Shown here in pieces: positions 12,382 through 25,800 of a DNA stretch of 64,000 nt (within the stretch, counting starts at the first letter, position 1; each line of letters opens with the position of its first letter). The DNA lies in the NCBI GenBank assembly GCA_021464245.1, contig JADCRB010000016.1, positions 17,741,324 to 17,805,323 of the forward strand. The letters are read 5' to 3'. The notes under the pieces are model-generated. The model did not search any database. It saw only the letters and a list, made by a program, of their open reading frames with translations, and was not told the origin of the DNA. A program made the position numbers and the translations under genes. Source of the DNA: Carallia brachiata (taxonomy: Eukaryota > Streptophyta > Magnoliopsida > Malpighiales > Rhizophoraceae).

Positions 12382-14244
12382 ATGGCTCGATACGACCGTG
12401 CAATCACCGTCTTCTCTCCCGACGGCCACTTGTTCCAAGTGGAGTACGCTCTGGAAGCCGTCCGTAAGGGCAACGCCGCCGTCGGTGTTCGCGGCAGCGA
12501 CGTCGTCGTCCTCGGCGTCGAGAAGAAGTCCACTGCCAAGCTCCAAGACTCCAGGTACCGTCCTAATCCTTTGCCTTTATTACGAGAGATATGATTGATT
12601 AATTATAATTTGGAGATTTATTAAGGTATTTTGCTTTAAGGTTCACAATACTTGATTAGTGAAGAATTAGTAATTTGCTATTTTTCCCTAATTTTCTGTT
12701 TGTTGTTGCAAGAACTGGTACATCTGGAAGGAAAAAAACAAAAATTGGACGCAAAATTTAGACACAAAATGATGACACAAGCTAGTTAATGGATCAGATT
12801 TAAATATTGGGTCCGTGTCATCATTTTGTGTGTCTATGTAATAGGATTTTTAAAATTTATCAATTATATGCGTTTAATGGATATACTATAGAGATGTGTC
12901 ACTTATCAAAAAGGTTTAAACAAAAGAGGGTTGAGATTTGTATTGATTTGTTGTTTGTCTCTGTGCTTCCATGTTCACAACATTGTTCTGTTTGGGGGTT
13001 TGCAGAACAGTGAGGAAGATTGTATCTTTGGATAATCACATAGCCCTGGTCTGCGCTGGCCTGAAAGCTGATGCGCGTGTGTTAGTAAACAGGGCTCGAA
13101 TTGAGTGTCAAAGTCATAGGCTGACAGTTGAAGATGCTGTCACTGTCGAATATATCACTCGTTACATTGCTGGTCTCCAACAGAAGTATACACAAAGTGG
13201 TGGTGTGAGGCCATTTGGTCTTTCAACCTTGATTGCTGGTTTTGACCCGTACACTAGTGTCCCATCTCTTTATCAAACTGATCCTTCTGGGACTTTTTCG
13301 GCATGGAAAGCCAATGCCACTGGCAGGAACTCGAATTCCATTCGGGAGTTTCTGGAAAAGAACTACAAGGAAACTTCGGGGCAAGAGACTGTGAAGTTAG
13401 CTATTCGTGCATTGCTCGAAGTAAGTTACCAACTAAGTTGAATGCATATTAGAACTTGGCTGATTACATGTTTCATTTCTGGAATTTCACCTCATGTATT
13501 GAAACCGCATCTCGTTGGCTCCTTTAACAGTCGGCCCGTGTGTTTATCAGAATTTATTATAACTGTGGATTCTTGATCATGATCGTTGAATGTAGGCCCT
13601 TTTAATGAGAAATAGTAACACAGGTTATTGCAGAGGTACTTTTTCACTTTTTTGGATATACCAATTGCTGTAGGACAAGAAGAATACCATAGGAAATTTA
13701 TAGATAGTAGAAATCTTTTGCACCCATGTGATTTTTCATTTTTTTTTTTCTTCTTAGTTTGCGTGCTCGAAAATTTATTTACTCTAAGCTGGAAATGTTC
13801 TGGGATCACTGTCTTAAGGTAATGAAAGGCAAAAGAGCAATCATTTTGATGGTCAAAGAAAGTTAGTGAAGTTGGCACTGACGTAATTGATACAGCATGT
13901 GGCAAATGGGCCAAGATGGGTTTACTTCTTAATGCCATAATTTTGCAATGTTGTCTGTTTTTTTTTTTTTTTTTTTTTTGTTTTTTTGGTTGCAAATGTT
14001 GTCTGCTATTGTACAAGAGTGACAGAAACATTGTTCTTGGCCTGTTTGACTCACTTTGCCATGTGATTTTGTTCTGTATGTCAAGGTTGTTGAGAGTGGC
14101 GGGAAGAACATAGAGGTTGCTGTGATGAAAAAAGATGGGCTGCAGCAGCTGGAAGAAGCTGAGATTGATGCTATTGTCGCTGAGATTGAAGCTGAGAAAG
14201 CAGCAGCAGAGGCTGCAAAGAAAGCTCCTCAAAGGGAGACCTAG
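12382..14244 (+). CDS. PAD1: 20S proteasome subunit alpha type-7 (PAD1/PAD2)
   Basis: Non-catalytic alpha-ring subunit (alpha4) of the 20S proteasome core. Exons 12382-12554, 13006-13420 and 14086-14244 sum to 747 nt (248 aa), close to the usual length, with no frame break. The N-terminus [20 protein letters not shown] carries the proteasome alpha-type signature. Further blocks are [32 protein letters not shown] and [16 protein letters not shown]. The C-terminus is a charged, Glu/Ala/Lys-rich helix ending in KKAPQRET, as in plant alpha-7 subunits. The ATG chosen is the first one in frame that gives the family N-terminus. Intron 1 (451 bp) contains a perfect 17-bp inverted repeat; intron 2 contains a long T tract. 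A retrotransposon sits directly upstream. Confidence 0.96.
12762..12831. repeat. Hairpin in PAD1 intron 1
   Basis: acacaaaatgatgacac at 12762-12778 is the exact reverse complement of 12815-12831, with a 36-base loop. It may be a miniature foldback remnant. No mature element ends were seen. Confidence 0.6.
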
Positions 14245-17200
14245 TTTAATAGAGATGTCTTGCACCAACTTGAGCTTTCTGCTTGATTTTGTTTGCTCCT
14301 TGCTGCACTACCAATTTGATAATCACGGCTGTTCACTCTTGCCAAACAACACACCCAATTTTAGGACTTTCTCGCCTATTTCGACATTCTGTGTTTTAGT
14401 CTTTGTCATGGAATATTTAGTGAGTGATTGATTCTGCAAGTACATTGGAAATGTAAGGTGTTGCTAGATGGAAAATATTGTTTGGTTTGATAACTGACTT
14501 TTTTTTTTTTTTCCTAATAATAGTTAATGCGCCTTTTAAAATTCAATGGCTATTCTTTTGAAGATGCCAAATTCTGCGTGTTATGAACACCGTTTGTACT
14601 GACTTTTTTATGAGGCTGTGTCTTGAGCTTTATTCTCAAAATAAAATATGGTTGCAGCCAGCAGGTTGGAGCATCGTTCCGCGTTCTTGATAATTTACAC
14701 CAATATGAGATCTGATGTCGAAGCTGGCAACTAAGCGGGGTGATTCATTCTATTATTTAGGTTTGGAACTGAATGATGGTTTTATGATGGTCGTCACCCT
14801 TGTCGAAACCGAGAGGCTCTTGCGAAATTGGATTTCTGTTGAATTTGTTAGTATAGAAGGTGAATTGCTTGCTCTTGGAAGCTTACCAGATGGGCAACCA
14901 ATAGAGCTATCTTGGAGGACAATTGATAAATTTCTTCTCAACTAAAAAACAAAAAAAAAAAAAAAAAAAATCTCTTCTCAGTTAGAGTCGTAACCTAACA
15001 GTTAATTTAACGATATTTAACGAAGTATCTATTTTTTTATCTTTTAAATTTAATACATCTTTAATAATTTAATATCATTACATATTTACTGCATTCTTAT
15101 GTTACGATGCGTGTTTAAAAAAATTTTCTGATGGCAATAATATGCACGGCAGAGAGGTCCGAGGAGGAACCAATCTGTTGTCAGAAAAGTGCATAATGAT
15201 GTTGCCATTGATGCACTTGAAATCGATGTCTTCCAGACGATCACGAATTCACAAACCTTTAATTTCCCCGAAGGTGTAGGCCTATTAGCTACGATATGTA
15301 GGTGGCCTTGCCGAGGTTGGATTGAATTAGGGCTTGGCCTCTTTGGAAGTTCATTAGACCTAGACTATAGAACAAGAAGCTCACATTTTTCGTCCCATAA
15401 ATCTCCCATGTACGCAGCTCAATGAATTCAATTTTAAAATTTCTAATTACCCGAGTATTTCTCGAGGATCGGTGATAACAAATATTTTTGTGGAATACCC
15501 GAATGAGATTGCCAACAACAATTGCCATCTCGGAGAACTAGCATTGATTGCTGCAATTAACATCTTTGGAACTATGTGCCGGTAACAAATACTCAATGGC
15601 GTCATCAAATCTTTAGAGTCAATAGTGGCGATTTTGTCTAATGTCTAATCCAATCATTTAAATCATGCATATGACTAATGACTTATTACAGCTTTGTCTC
15701 AACGTCAACGAACTTTTTGGATGGGAATGGCAACTTCGCGTGCGATGCAAATCATGCAATGCTTGGTTCTACAGTGCCAAACGTTAATTGTAGGTAAGTT
15801 TCCACACTTGCTACGACTTAAAATGCAGCGCTTTTGGTAAAAAAAAAAAAAAACAAAAAATTGAGAAACATAGTTAGTCATAACTTGGACGCCGCTGTTT
15901 ACTGTGATCTAACGGTAAGCATTAAATGTTCTCAGATTGTAAGTGTTAGATTTGAGTGTTGTCAGAATGAATAGTATAATTAAACTGATACTGTCTGATT
16001 TTTAGTATTGAGATAAATAATAATTATTGAAATTCTTCATATTTTTTTAAAATAACGTAATACTTACTAACAAAAATTAGAGATACCATTCTCCTTTCTC
16101 ATTTTTATTGACCAAAAAATGACTATTCATACATTAATGGTGGTAACGAATTATAAAAGACAACCCACCCAGGAAAATGTTCCTTTCTTATTTTGTTTTG
16201 GTCGTTGCACAAGCAAATGTTCCAAAGAGAAGCTTTTAGGCGTTTTCATGTCCAAATTAGTTTTTCACAAGTCTATACGCCTTTTAGAAATTTTTAAGTC
16301 TTGTGCCGTGGAAGAGTTGACTCTTAACACCCGTAAATGCAGGGCTTGCAAAACCCCTCCTAGATGTGTACAGCATAGGACCACTATAACTAACAATTTA
16401 AGAGGGAAAGAGGGTAACAAAAAAAAATCAAACCTCGTGGCTAGACAATTGACGTGTCTCCCCACATGTTTGGCCAAAACTCAAACTTTGTTAAATGAAT
16501 CTTTACTCATGCGAGAGGCTGCGAGTTTGTACTTTAAATGATAATAGTGATATATTTGTGAAATAGAAATTAATTTTTTTTTCTCTTCAATCAGTTGGTC
16601 AACATTTAGAATATCTAAAAAAAAAAAAAAGACACCTTCACTCATGCAACGGTGAGGATTAAATTAAACAAGGGTAAATGCCAGCATACCTCCTCAATTA
16701 ATCAGTGGACCATCAAAAACCATCCGTAGCCGCCTAGCCGACCCTAATGTATGCTTACGATTTCAAACATGAAAGTTTGGTTTTCTTTTTTTTTATTTTT
16801 TGGTTTGAAAAGTTTTGGTTTTCTTATTATTATGGTTGGTGAGCCTCGCTGACATTGGAACGGCCATACACCCGAGGTGCTCCCGTTTGGCCCTTGTTCA
16901 GATTCTGTGTGTGTATTGACTCTCTAAATTATTATATTTTTTTTTTAAAAAAAAAAGAACATCGCAGATGCCTCCTCTCTTTTTTCTAAAACAACAAAAG
17001 GAAGGAGAGAAATAGTGGGCCTATTACTCCCCCTCTGACTGACACTCTTCAAAAATATTGTATGCCATCCTGATGGTGCACTAGATAAGAAGTAGAATTT
17101 TACGAAGGTTGGAGGACCATGAACATGGTCCTTCCAAGGGACTCAACTCCATCACATGTAATGTAAAGTATGTAAGGACCCATCTTATTTAATTTCAATT

Positions 17201-19955
17201 AATGGACTCAAAATCTTTGATTTTAGGGATGATTCTATAAGTTAAATTAGAGCTTGTTTGTGAGACAATGGTATCGTGCATCAATTTTGGCCATGGCTTG
17301 GTTGTAAGCCTTAAAATTGAAAATTGAAGTGTGAAAATAGTAGAAAATAACAAATTTAGTCTATGACCTAATTTATCCAGTAATTGCTTGCGAAGGACGC
17401 AAATTAAAAAAAAAAAAAAAAAAGTCAATAGAAAATTGAGACGAAGACGAGAAAAGGACGGCGGGGCCCGAACGGCTTTTTGTTTGTAGGCTTGTAGGAG
17501 AAGAACTGGAAATGGGGCCCACAGCCGCAACCGCGCACATGAGCTTACGTCGAACAGCTGCCAACCACCGCCCCTCAGGGTTCCCCCAACCCAAAAAGTG
17601 GGGAGTTGGTAACGCGCGGGGCTGGGGGATACAAGGCGTTTGTTTCTTTCCGCGAACTTATTGAGAATTTCTCCTCATTCCCAAACTGCCCCCGCTTCCC
17701 CTTCCGAATTACGATCCTGCCATTGATACCCCTTTTTCTTTTCTTTTTTTTTTTTTTAACTTAAAAAACAGCCAAAAAGATTTTTCTTTTTTTAAAAATT
17801 TTTTTTATTTTTACACAAAACCCTCGCCCTGTCCCCACACACACCCACCCACGTTGATTTTTTTTGGCCATCGAATTTTGCTAGCATTTTCTCAATTAGT
17901 TTCTTATGATTTTATGGAAGTTGAATAATAAAATTTTTTATAATTATGCTCCTTTTTATCTCATAATTGGATGTTTATAAATAAATTTTCTTTGTATTGT
18001 TGCCAGATGTTATTCGCTAAATTTTGTGCAAAATTTTGTGTGATGGAATTATACCTAATTTTAGGAAGCGACACAAGAGAATTCGAGATTTTTTTTTTTC
18101 TCTTTTTGGTCCATAAGATTTTGTTTCTCTAAACGAATGATTTTGTTAGCAACGTGGCCTTACCTTGCATATAGAATTAGAACTTTCTTGATTAGTAATT
18201 TAGTCTATTGTAAGTAAAATACGGAAGTTGAATAAAAACAGCGGGAATCAAAATTTTTAGCAATTTGCTCGTTTTGTGTGATAAATTGGATCTTTATATA
18301 TGTTATATATGAAATAAAAACACCTTTTTCTATTGTTGTCACTCGTTAGTGCGTGTGCATATTGATAAACCAAAATCGGAAGGTTCCTGTGGCAAGCTTG
18401 GTAATCCACAAGAAAATCTAGAGCCTAGGGGTCCCGCCATGGATCATGCATGTGAAGTTGGTAGGTAGCTAAGTGCAATAATTAAAAGCAATAATTATTT
18501 AATGTTAACCTAAGGTTTGTTAGATAAATATTCTATGGATAGTAAGATAGATGGAGATAGGCGAAATAAAAATCCCATGGAAGCTTCTAATGTTTCTACC
18601 TAACACCTTATCTTTTTCAAAAGAGAAACAGAGAGAGAGAGAGAGAGAGACAGAGAGGGTTTGTCTATGGTTGAAAAATGACAGCCTTTTCAGTATGGAA
18701 ATTGGGCAAAGCCATTGGTGTTTCGATTGGATCTTGTTTGAAAGTAGCTGCCTGCCAGTGCCAGTGCCACCCCACCCCATGGCCCCAATCTCAGATATAT
18801 CTTTGCTTCCCAACAGTTCAAGGTAGTTCATCTCTTTTTTTTTGTAATGTTTTCAACTATTTTACATTTAATTTAGAGTTAAATATTTGAGCTATTAATT
18901 CTTTCTTTAGAGAATAAGAGTCTGTAATTTGTTTATGTTTTCATTATAAAAATTTGTATACGAAAAATAATATTAAAATTTAACATGTGATCTATTCTTA
19001 TATTTTGTTTAACAGATTAAATTTTTTAGTTAATTGGTTTCTTGATATTTTTATTTTTTCGTAAATTGACCCATCAACCTAACTCTAAGGCTAACGAATA
19101 TAATTAACATTAATTGACAATTGTGATTGACAACTCCCTAAGAAACGATGTTTAGACTTTATAATTAGCCTTCTTATCAGTAGTTTCTCTTTAGCATACC
19201 CAAGTGGCATCAGCATGATCTTGACTTTAGTGCTCATAGATTGCCAATTGGATGCTGCATCTCAACCTCTATCTAATAAAGTTCCTTACAATTAGTTGTT
19301 AACTAATTGGCACGTTTGCATTGATGACTTGGAAATAGATTCTTGGACGGCACAAGCTATCTTATTGGACCCTGTTGGGGGCTTTTTTCTTGCAAGCATT
19401 ATTGTCCACAAGTCGTCTTTCTTCTAGACCAACACTTAGAGCTTAGAAGTAATTAAACAGCTACAACATATTACTTAATCAATGCTAGTTAGAACCACTA
19501 GCCTCCCATTAATTTAAAACTCTCCTTTCCCATAGTGCAAGTCATTTACGTAATAAAATGATTCACAAATAATAATCAGAACGTTTTCCAAAGTTAAGTA
19601 TCAAACTCTAATTAGCTAAGTGAAAAAATTGCACATTCTTTCCAACTACGTTGATTAATGCTAGATGACTGATAGTCTGACTATTAAACAAATGAAAATC
19701 AATCGTTTATTTTTTTGGATTTTTTTTTTCTTTGGTCTTTTTACGAAGTGGTGTTCTCGCTCGAGGTTTTGTTTGGACAGAAATGCATTCCAATTCCATG
19801 GGATGATTATGGGTGACATAAACTGCGCTCATTGGTTACGGTAAAAAGATTGCTCACATGTACGCCGTTAACATTAAGCTTGTTTGCCATTATTTCTCAA
19901 AAATAGATGTTATGCGATTTAAATAGAATAATTTTATCGTTAAGTTGGAATCTGA

Positions 19956-19959
<4 letters not shown>

Positions 19960-20002
<43 letters not shown>
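19960..20002. repeat. (AT)n microsatellite
   Basis: About 21 uninterrupted AT units, followed by short ATGT units. Confidence 0.9.
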
Positions 20003-20010
<8 letters not shown>

Positions 20011-20566
20011 ATATATTAAAAGAAAAAGAATACCCATTTTGGTTCGGTGTACGTGTGTATTGACCCAAATATGCCACATGGTTGTTTAGCTCATGAACTA
20101 AATCTCATCAATGTTATTTGTTAGGTTGGCAGAAAGGTAGCAGTACAGGTACAGTTGTTAGTTTCTTAACCCCATTTATGAATGTTGGCAATTTCGTGTA
20201 CTTTTATTGCATATGGAAGAGAATAAAGAGATATATAGGTTGCCCGTTGCCCGTTGCCCGTTGCCCTACCCACCACTTGCGTTTGCATATCATCCAACGC
20301 TCTCCACCTCACCCAGCTTATCCACTTGGGGTGCCAAATAAAATCAACCTTTTTGTCCAACAAAGGCAAGCCGAAAAAAGAATCTATACCGAAAAGCACT
20401 AACCACGCATTAAAACTCTGTAGAAAAACAATAAAAGAAAAAGAAAAAGAAAGAGTGATCGGCTAAAAGTCCACTGCGTCACGTGGATCATCATCTACTC
20501 CGGCTAATGACAACTATTTCCTGCCTCGGGTCGCCTAATAATTAGGAGATTCATTTCTACTGAAAG

Positions 20567-20590
20567 TTACTGAAATTTAAATTTCAGTAA
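20567..20590. repeat. 24-bp perfect palindrome
   Basis: ttactgaaattt followed directly by its exact reverse complement; no spacer. Isolated in the spacer. Confidence 0.85.
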
Positions 20591-21703
20591 AGACTATATT
20601 TTGCATTTACTGTCGCTAATTGTGGAAGTTGTGACTTTATTAAGTTCTGAAAGATTACTTCTCCAAAACTTCAATTTATGGAACGTAATGAAAACGGCAC
20701 AATTCTCATTGTTGGTGATTTTACCTCTATTTATCCATTTTTGAGAGAAGTATGACGACCATTTCCTTGTCGTGTGGCTATGTTTATCTGAGTATATGGA
20801 TGTCAGAACCTGATTATGAATTGATATAATTAAAAAACCATAAGGTCAAATTTGACGCTTAAAACTTCCACTAATTTGGTTTACAGTTTTTGACTTCATC
20901 TGTGTCAATAGTTTCGTCCCAAGGAGTATGCTTATTGAAAAGTTTCGCTTCAAATTCATTTGCATGAAAGGATGTTTTTTTTAAGACAGTTGTGTTCGTT
21001 CATTATTTGATCAGATCTGCTTGGTATAGAGAACTAGAGAAGTAGTATAAGAGTGTATTAAAAATTTTTGATTTGCCTCTTTTTTTTCTTAGTATTATTT
21101 ATTCATAATTTTATATTACATATTAATAAATATAAAATAAATTTATATAATATAAAATTATTAATAAATTTTACTGAAAAAATTTAAGTTAAAATACAAA
21201 CACTGATAAGTTTCGCCTCCATGTTTACCTGCTATGCTAGCTGGCAGGAAGATAAAATCATCAACAAAAGTCCCTTTGTACTAAATTTAATTAAATCGTC
21301 AACTACATAAATTTCTGTAATAAAATTAATTAGCTTCCGCTTTAGAAAATTTTTACGCGAGAAATCCCACATCCATATCATAATTCATTTGAAAATCCTT
21401 TATAGGGGTTCTGGTTCTGCCCCTAAAGTAGCCCTAATTCGCCGGAAAAGATGAGAAGACAACACAAAGGGAAGGCCAAAACAAGACAAAATGCATTAAA
21501 TGAATGGAAAGCATTCACCATCTGTATAATCATCTGTACTTACTAGGGTACCACCATCATGAACTAATTAATAATGGTACAATTAGAGGAAGATTAGAGA
21601 TTAATTGGAAAGATTAATTTCACTCTAAACAAGCAAAACCCTTTCCATTCCTCTCAATTCTTTGTTACCTACAAATAAAGATCTACTAAAATTCCCATCT
21701 CAG

Positions 21704-22649
21704 TTATTTCATCTCTGCACTTCTGTAATCAACAACAGCACCAATTTTCAATCCTAAGAAATCATAACCAGAACCATTGTTGCTGCTTCTTCTGCTAGCG
21801 CTGCTGCCATTACCAGTAGAAATTACCAAATTGCAACTGCAATCCTTGCTATTCTGCAGACCCAAACTGCAAGCAAAGCAGAGACTTTTCCCTTCTGTTT
21901 TCAACATCGACTCATGATGCTGGTTTTCTTGGTAAGGGGGGCTAATTCTGAGCTCAAGATTCAAGTCCGGGCATCTTTCTTGAAGTGGGTCCTTCTCTTC
22001 TTTGCATACAAAGGCACAAGTTTTGATCTTTTCCTCTTTTTCATCGTCCTTGACATTAGTGAAAGATGTCGTCTTTGTCGTTTCCTGTGCAGCAGCTGCT
22101 GCCTGCAGCTCGTTGAGCGGCCTGTGAGTTGCAGGATCTATGCCTCTGTTCAAAAGCTTCCTCCTAATATGGGTGTTCCAATAGTTCTTTATCTCATTAT
22201 CTGTTCTCCCTGGCAATCTTGCAGCTATAAGAGACCACCTATATAAGACCGCAATTAGAAAGAAAGTATACATTCAATTACCCATTAGCCCTGCTAATTA
22301 ATCTTCTATAATTATATATACACAACAAATTAAGTCAAAATTTAAGTACTTTTTTTGAATTGATATTCTTGGTTGGTTGGTCTTACTTGTTGCCAAGGAG
22401 GCTGTGCAGTTTGATAATGAGCTCATCTTCTTCTTCGGTGAAATTGCCACGCTTAAGGTCGGGCCTCAGATAGTTGATCCAACGGAGTCTGCAACTTTTG
22501 CCACAACGAAGAAGGCCAGCAGCTTTAGGGAGTGAGCGCCAGCAGCCCTCCCCGTGGGCTCTAATATAAGCAACAAGGCGATCATCTTCTTCTTTGGTCC
22601 AGGCGCCTTTGTTTGTGTGAGCTTTTTCACAGCAAGGGGACCTTCCCAT
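21704..22649 (-). CDS. R2R3-MYB transcriptional repressor, subgroup 4 (MYB4/MYB308-like)
   Basis: Nuclear DNA-binding protein of 265 aa from two exons (22649-22387, 22238-21704). Start [20 protein letters not shown] is the canonical subgroup-4 N-terminus; an upstream open frame with a poly-Gln run (to 22808) is 5' UTR. R2 spans about residues 14-64 and R3 about 67-115, with the bHLH-interaction pattern [20 protein letters not shown]. After the MYB domain come all subgroup-4 marks: C1 motif [14 protein letters not shown] (117-130), EAR-type C2 motif [10 protein letters not shown] (178-187), zinc-finger-like [16 protein letters not shown] (208-223), FLGL (248-251), and the terminal RSAEMK. Members of this subgroup (AtMYB3, 4, 7, 32; AmMYB308) repress phenylpropanoid, lignin or flavonoid genes; this role is inferred from family. 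Only one intron is present, at the conserved R3 site (LLGNK|W); the intron usual in R2 is absent. Confidence 0.95.
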
Positions 22650-22864
22650 TTGAGTTGGGATTACTTGTGGAAATCTAGTGAAGCTATCGTTGGTGGTGGG
22701 GATTCTTTGGGGTTTTTTTTGTTTTGCCTGTTGTTGTTGTTGTTGTTTAGGGAGTGTGAATATTGAAGAAGAATTGGAAGCTTTGTTGTTTCGCGGCTGG
22801 AGGATCAAGGCCGACCCATGAATGCTTCGGATGTGGTTTCACTTTTATAGGCTTTTGACTCTTT

Positions 22865-22866
<2 letters not shown>

Positions 22867-22898
<32 letters not shown>
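22867..22898. repeat. (GA)n microsatellite upstream of the MYB gene
   Basis: About 16 GA units, 218 bases upstream of the MYB start codon, in its promoter or 5' UTR (CT-rich on the transcribed strand). Confidence 0.85.
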
Positions 22899-25800
22899 CC
22901 AATTGTTTCTAGACGTGAGTTGGTGAGACAGGTTCGATTGAGAGGCTGGTGGCTCCTCTATTCATGATACTAACAATAATTTATGAGATAATAAATTTAA
23001 ATTTTTGTCAAAAAATTAAATATATATCTCACCATATATAATTATAAAAATTTTAAAAAATTGATAACTATTACTAAACAATATAAATTTTTATTAGTGA
23101 TGTGTTTGTTATAACGATTCAGTGTATTAAACACAATTCTCCTAAATGTATACGTTGAGTATCATTATATTTTTTTTATTTTGTTTACCAAAAAAAATAT
23201 TAGTAATAGCATCAATCATATAATAAGTTGAGGGAACATTAAGTGTGGGTGACCTTTCAGGTAAGCGTAATAAAGCAGAGGCATAGTATAGGCAAGACAA
23301 GGTGTAATTTGTTCTCTTCTAATTTTTCTTGACTTATAATTAATTGTATCCAATCGATCAATTATTTTTTATTAGTTAACTCTCAAAATCTTCCCCCAAC
23401 GCACTGGACAAACATATACCGGAATTCATGTGGGCGAATATTATTGCATCATGTTGTTGGAACTAACGCCAATTAAGAGTGGGCCAATAGAAAAGTCCAT
23501 CTTTCATTCTTTTTTAAAATGACCACTTACCCTCACTCCCCCCCCCCCCTAAAATCTTAACAAATTGCCTAAACTGATGGTTTTATAAAGGAGTTTTATA
23601 CAATAATTTGATATTCTGAGTAAAGTTGGTTGTATGGCAGTGGGCATTTGGGAAAGAGAAGCTCCAAGTGGTTTGTCTATTCTTGTGCTCAAGAGTATAT
23701 AAAATGGTTGTTGTGGATCTGTATTCTATTGTAACATACGCTAACATGCTTACATGCATATGAGAGAGAAAGGGTGACAAAGGCTTCTAGAAGACTTGGA
23801 GGTTGGCTTCGGGGAAGATGATGAAAGAAAAGAGAATGGGGAAAAAGACATTGAGTATGGTTGTGGTTGAGTGTGGGCTTAGGTTCACCTTCCACTTTTT
23901 TAAAAATTTCTCACCCCCAACCTTTTGGTGCAAGTTTAGGCAACAAAGGGGTAGGGTTAGGGATAAGACTTTAAGAGCAGGCCGAAACTCCAATGATTGG
24001 TCTAGTTGAAAAAAAAAATATTTCCTTTTTTTTCTAATTGAATTGAAAAAAAAAAAATCAAGGATACTTATCTATCAATAAAGGTTTAAGTCTCTTAAAT
24101 TAAGATTTCGTAGTTATTAGACTATACTTAGGAGTTATAAAAGTTTCTTTCTATATGTTCACCAAAACTTGAATTTTAATATCAACTTATTACGCCGAGT
24201 TAATTTTGTTTCATTTTTTAATCCTCGGACATAATTTTTCTTTCCTTAAATTAAAGAAAAAACTTAGTATATTATCAATAAATTAATCTGTAATACTATT
24301 TGATAAAAAACTAAAAGGAGAGGTCTATTGATTTTTTTTTTTTCTGTTGTTCACCTTACCCATGGACCCACCCACCACAAGTAGACTCTCTCTCTCTCTC
24401 TCAAATGTCATGTGAATACGTGATTCAAGTGGATGGCATGGGCTATAAGGACCATGGGCAGATGTTGCAAATTGCAATCGAGAGGAGCGGAGCGATGGAT
24501 GTCCACTTGGGTAATCTCCATCTGTTATATATTACACCTACTTTTTTCACCCGTTCTGACTGTCCTGGCACCTAGCTAAGTCCAACTTTGGCCCCACTTT
24601 GTTGTTGAAACATTTTCTGGCTCATTACAACATATATTTTTGTACCTCTTCTTTTAGGGGGTTTCCCCCAACCCCCAAAAAGGGTTTATCCACGTTGTTT
24701 TCAAAAATTTAACAGGAAAGTGCAATCTGTGCGCAAAATGGAGGAGGGCATGGCAGGGGGACACACAAAATTATACAAAGGAACAAAGGAACAGGAGTCT
24801 CTCTCTCTCTCTCTCTTTTTTAAATAGGAACACCTTAATTATTAAAATTTTTATTTTTATTTTATAGGATTATAACATTATAAAAAATAAAAATTACTAC
24901 TGTTATATAGTTCAGAGTTTAATGAGACACTTAACAGACAAAAAAAAAAAAGAGTATAGTCTTTTTATTGTATTAGACTAGGACCTAATTTTTTCCTTGT
25001 CTGTTGATTCAATGAGATGGATTATGGAAATCATCATAGTGTGTTTGGTTGTTTTCTCTCTATGGACCATTGTTGGAATTCTGTCCAAACGGCTTTTCCT
25101 TACCACAATTGAACTCAGGACAGAAGCACACGACATCTCCAGAACGACAACTAATGGAAATCTGTAAGCACAAATGGACATTTAACATTTACAATTAGGC
25201 AACCTGGCATGAGAGTCGACAGAGGGGAACGATGGATTGGCAGGTTTGTTAATCAAATCAAAGAATCGTGTGGATGACCCAAAAAAAAAAAAAAAAACCA
25301 CGTGTGTGGTGACAACCTGACAGGCAGCCAGCAAAGCCCAGCATGTGGATGTCACTTGCTTAGGTGTTGAATTTGAACCGAAAAATCCTTACCTTACTTG
25401 CATACCCACCACTGTCCTTGCCATGTGGGACTCCGCCACCATAAAGCACAGAGGTCCGCCTCAAGGACCCACGTTAGGATAAAGCCCCAAACAAACACCT
25501 TCCTTCATAGATTTATCAATTACGATGTTTCCACTTCTTTGTTAATTGCTACAATTATTAGTTGTTATTATTATTATTATTATTATCATCAATCATCGTC
25601 ATCGTCATCATCATCATTATCCAATATTTGTTAGACAGAACCAATTTGCCAGTCACATCTTCTGCATCCTTATATTTATTAATTATAATATAATTTAATT
25701 TTTAAATTTAAAATTTTTAATTTCAAGATAATTATTATTTTTACCATTCCTCAAATTCATGACTTAAAGTCATGGACGCATTGCCGCCAAGGCAATAAGA

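Larger units (their letters stand above)
14245..21703. other. Gene-poor spacer between PAD1 and the MYB gene
   Basis: PAD1 3' UTR occupies the first few hundred bases. The remainder is AT-rich with no recognisable conserved protein. Small open frames exist (for example 14715-14945 plus, 16119-16541 plus), but none shows a known domain, and they lack supporting context. Microsatellites: (GA)n at about 18627-18658, (AT)n at about 19960-20002, three to four tandem gttgccc units at about 20239-20265. A 24-bp perfect palindrome is at 20567-20590. No tRNA or rRNA gene was recognised. Confidence 0.5.

Noticed and set aside
13492..14268. 258-codon minus-strand open frame over PAD1
   Set aside because: It is antisense to PAD1 intron 2 and exon 3 and passes through a T tract; no domain.
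14715..14945. 76-codon open frame downstream of PAD1
   Set aside because: It has ordinary-looking composition, but I recognise no family; a stop lies just upstream and no splice context was found. Left as unsupported.
15680..15800. Possible short exon-like segment
   Set aside because: Two frames read plausibly for about 30 codons, but no family could be named and no neighbouring exon was found.
16119..16541. 140-codon open frame in the PAD1-MYB spacer
   Set aside because: No domain or known motif; likely chance in a long spacer.
20239..20265. gttgccc tandem repeat as a regulatory array
   Set aside because: Only three to four units, with no nearby gene start.
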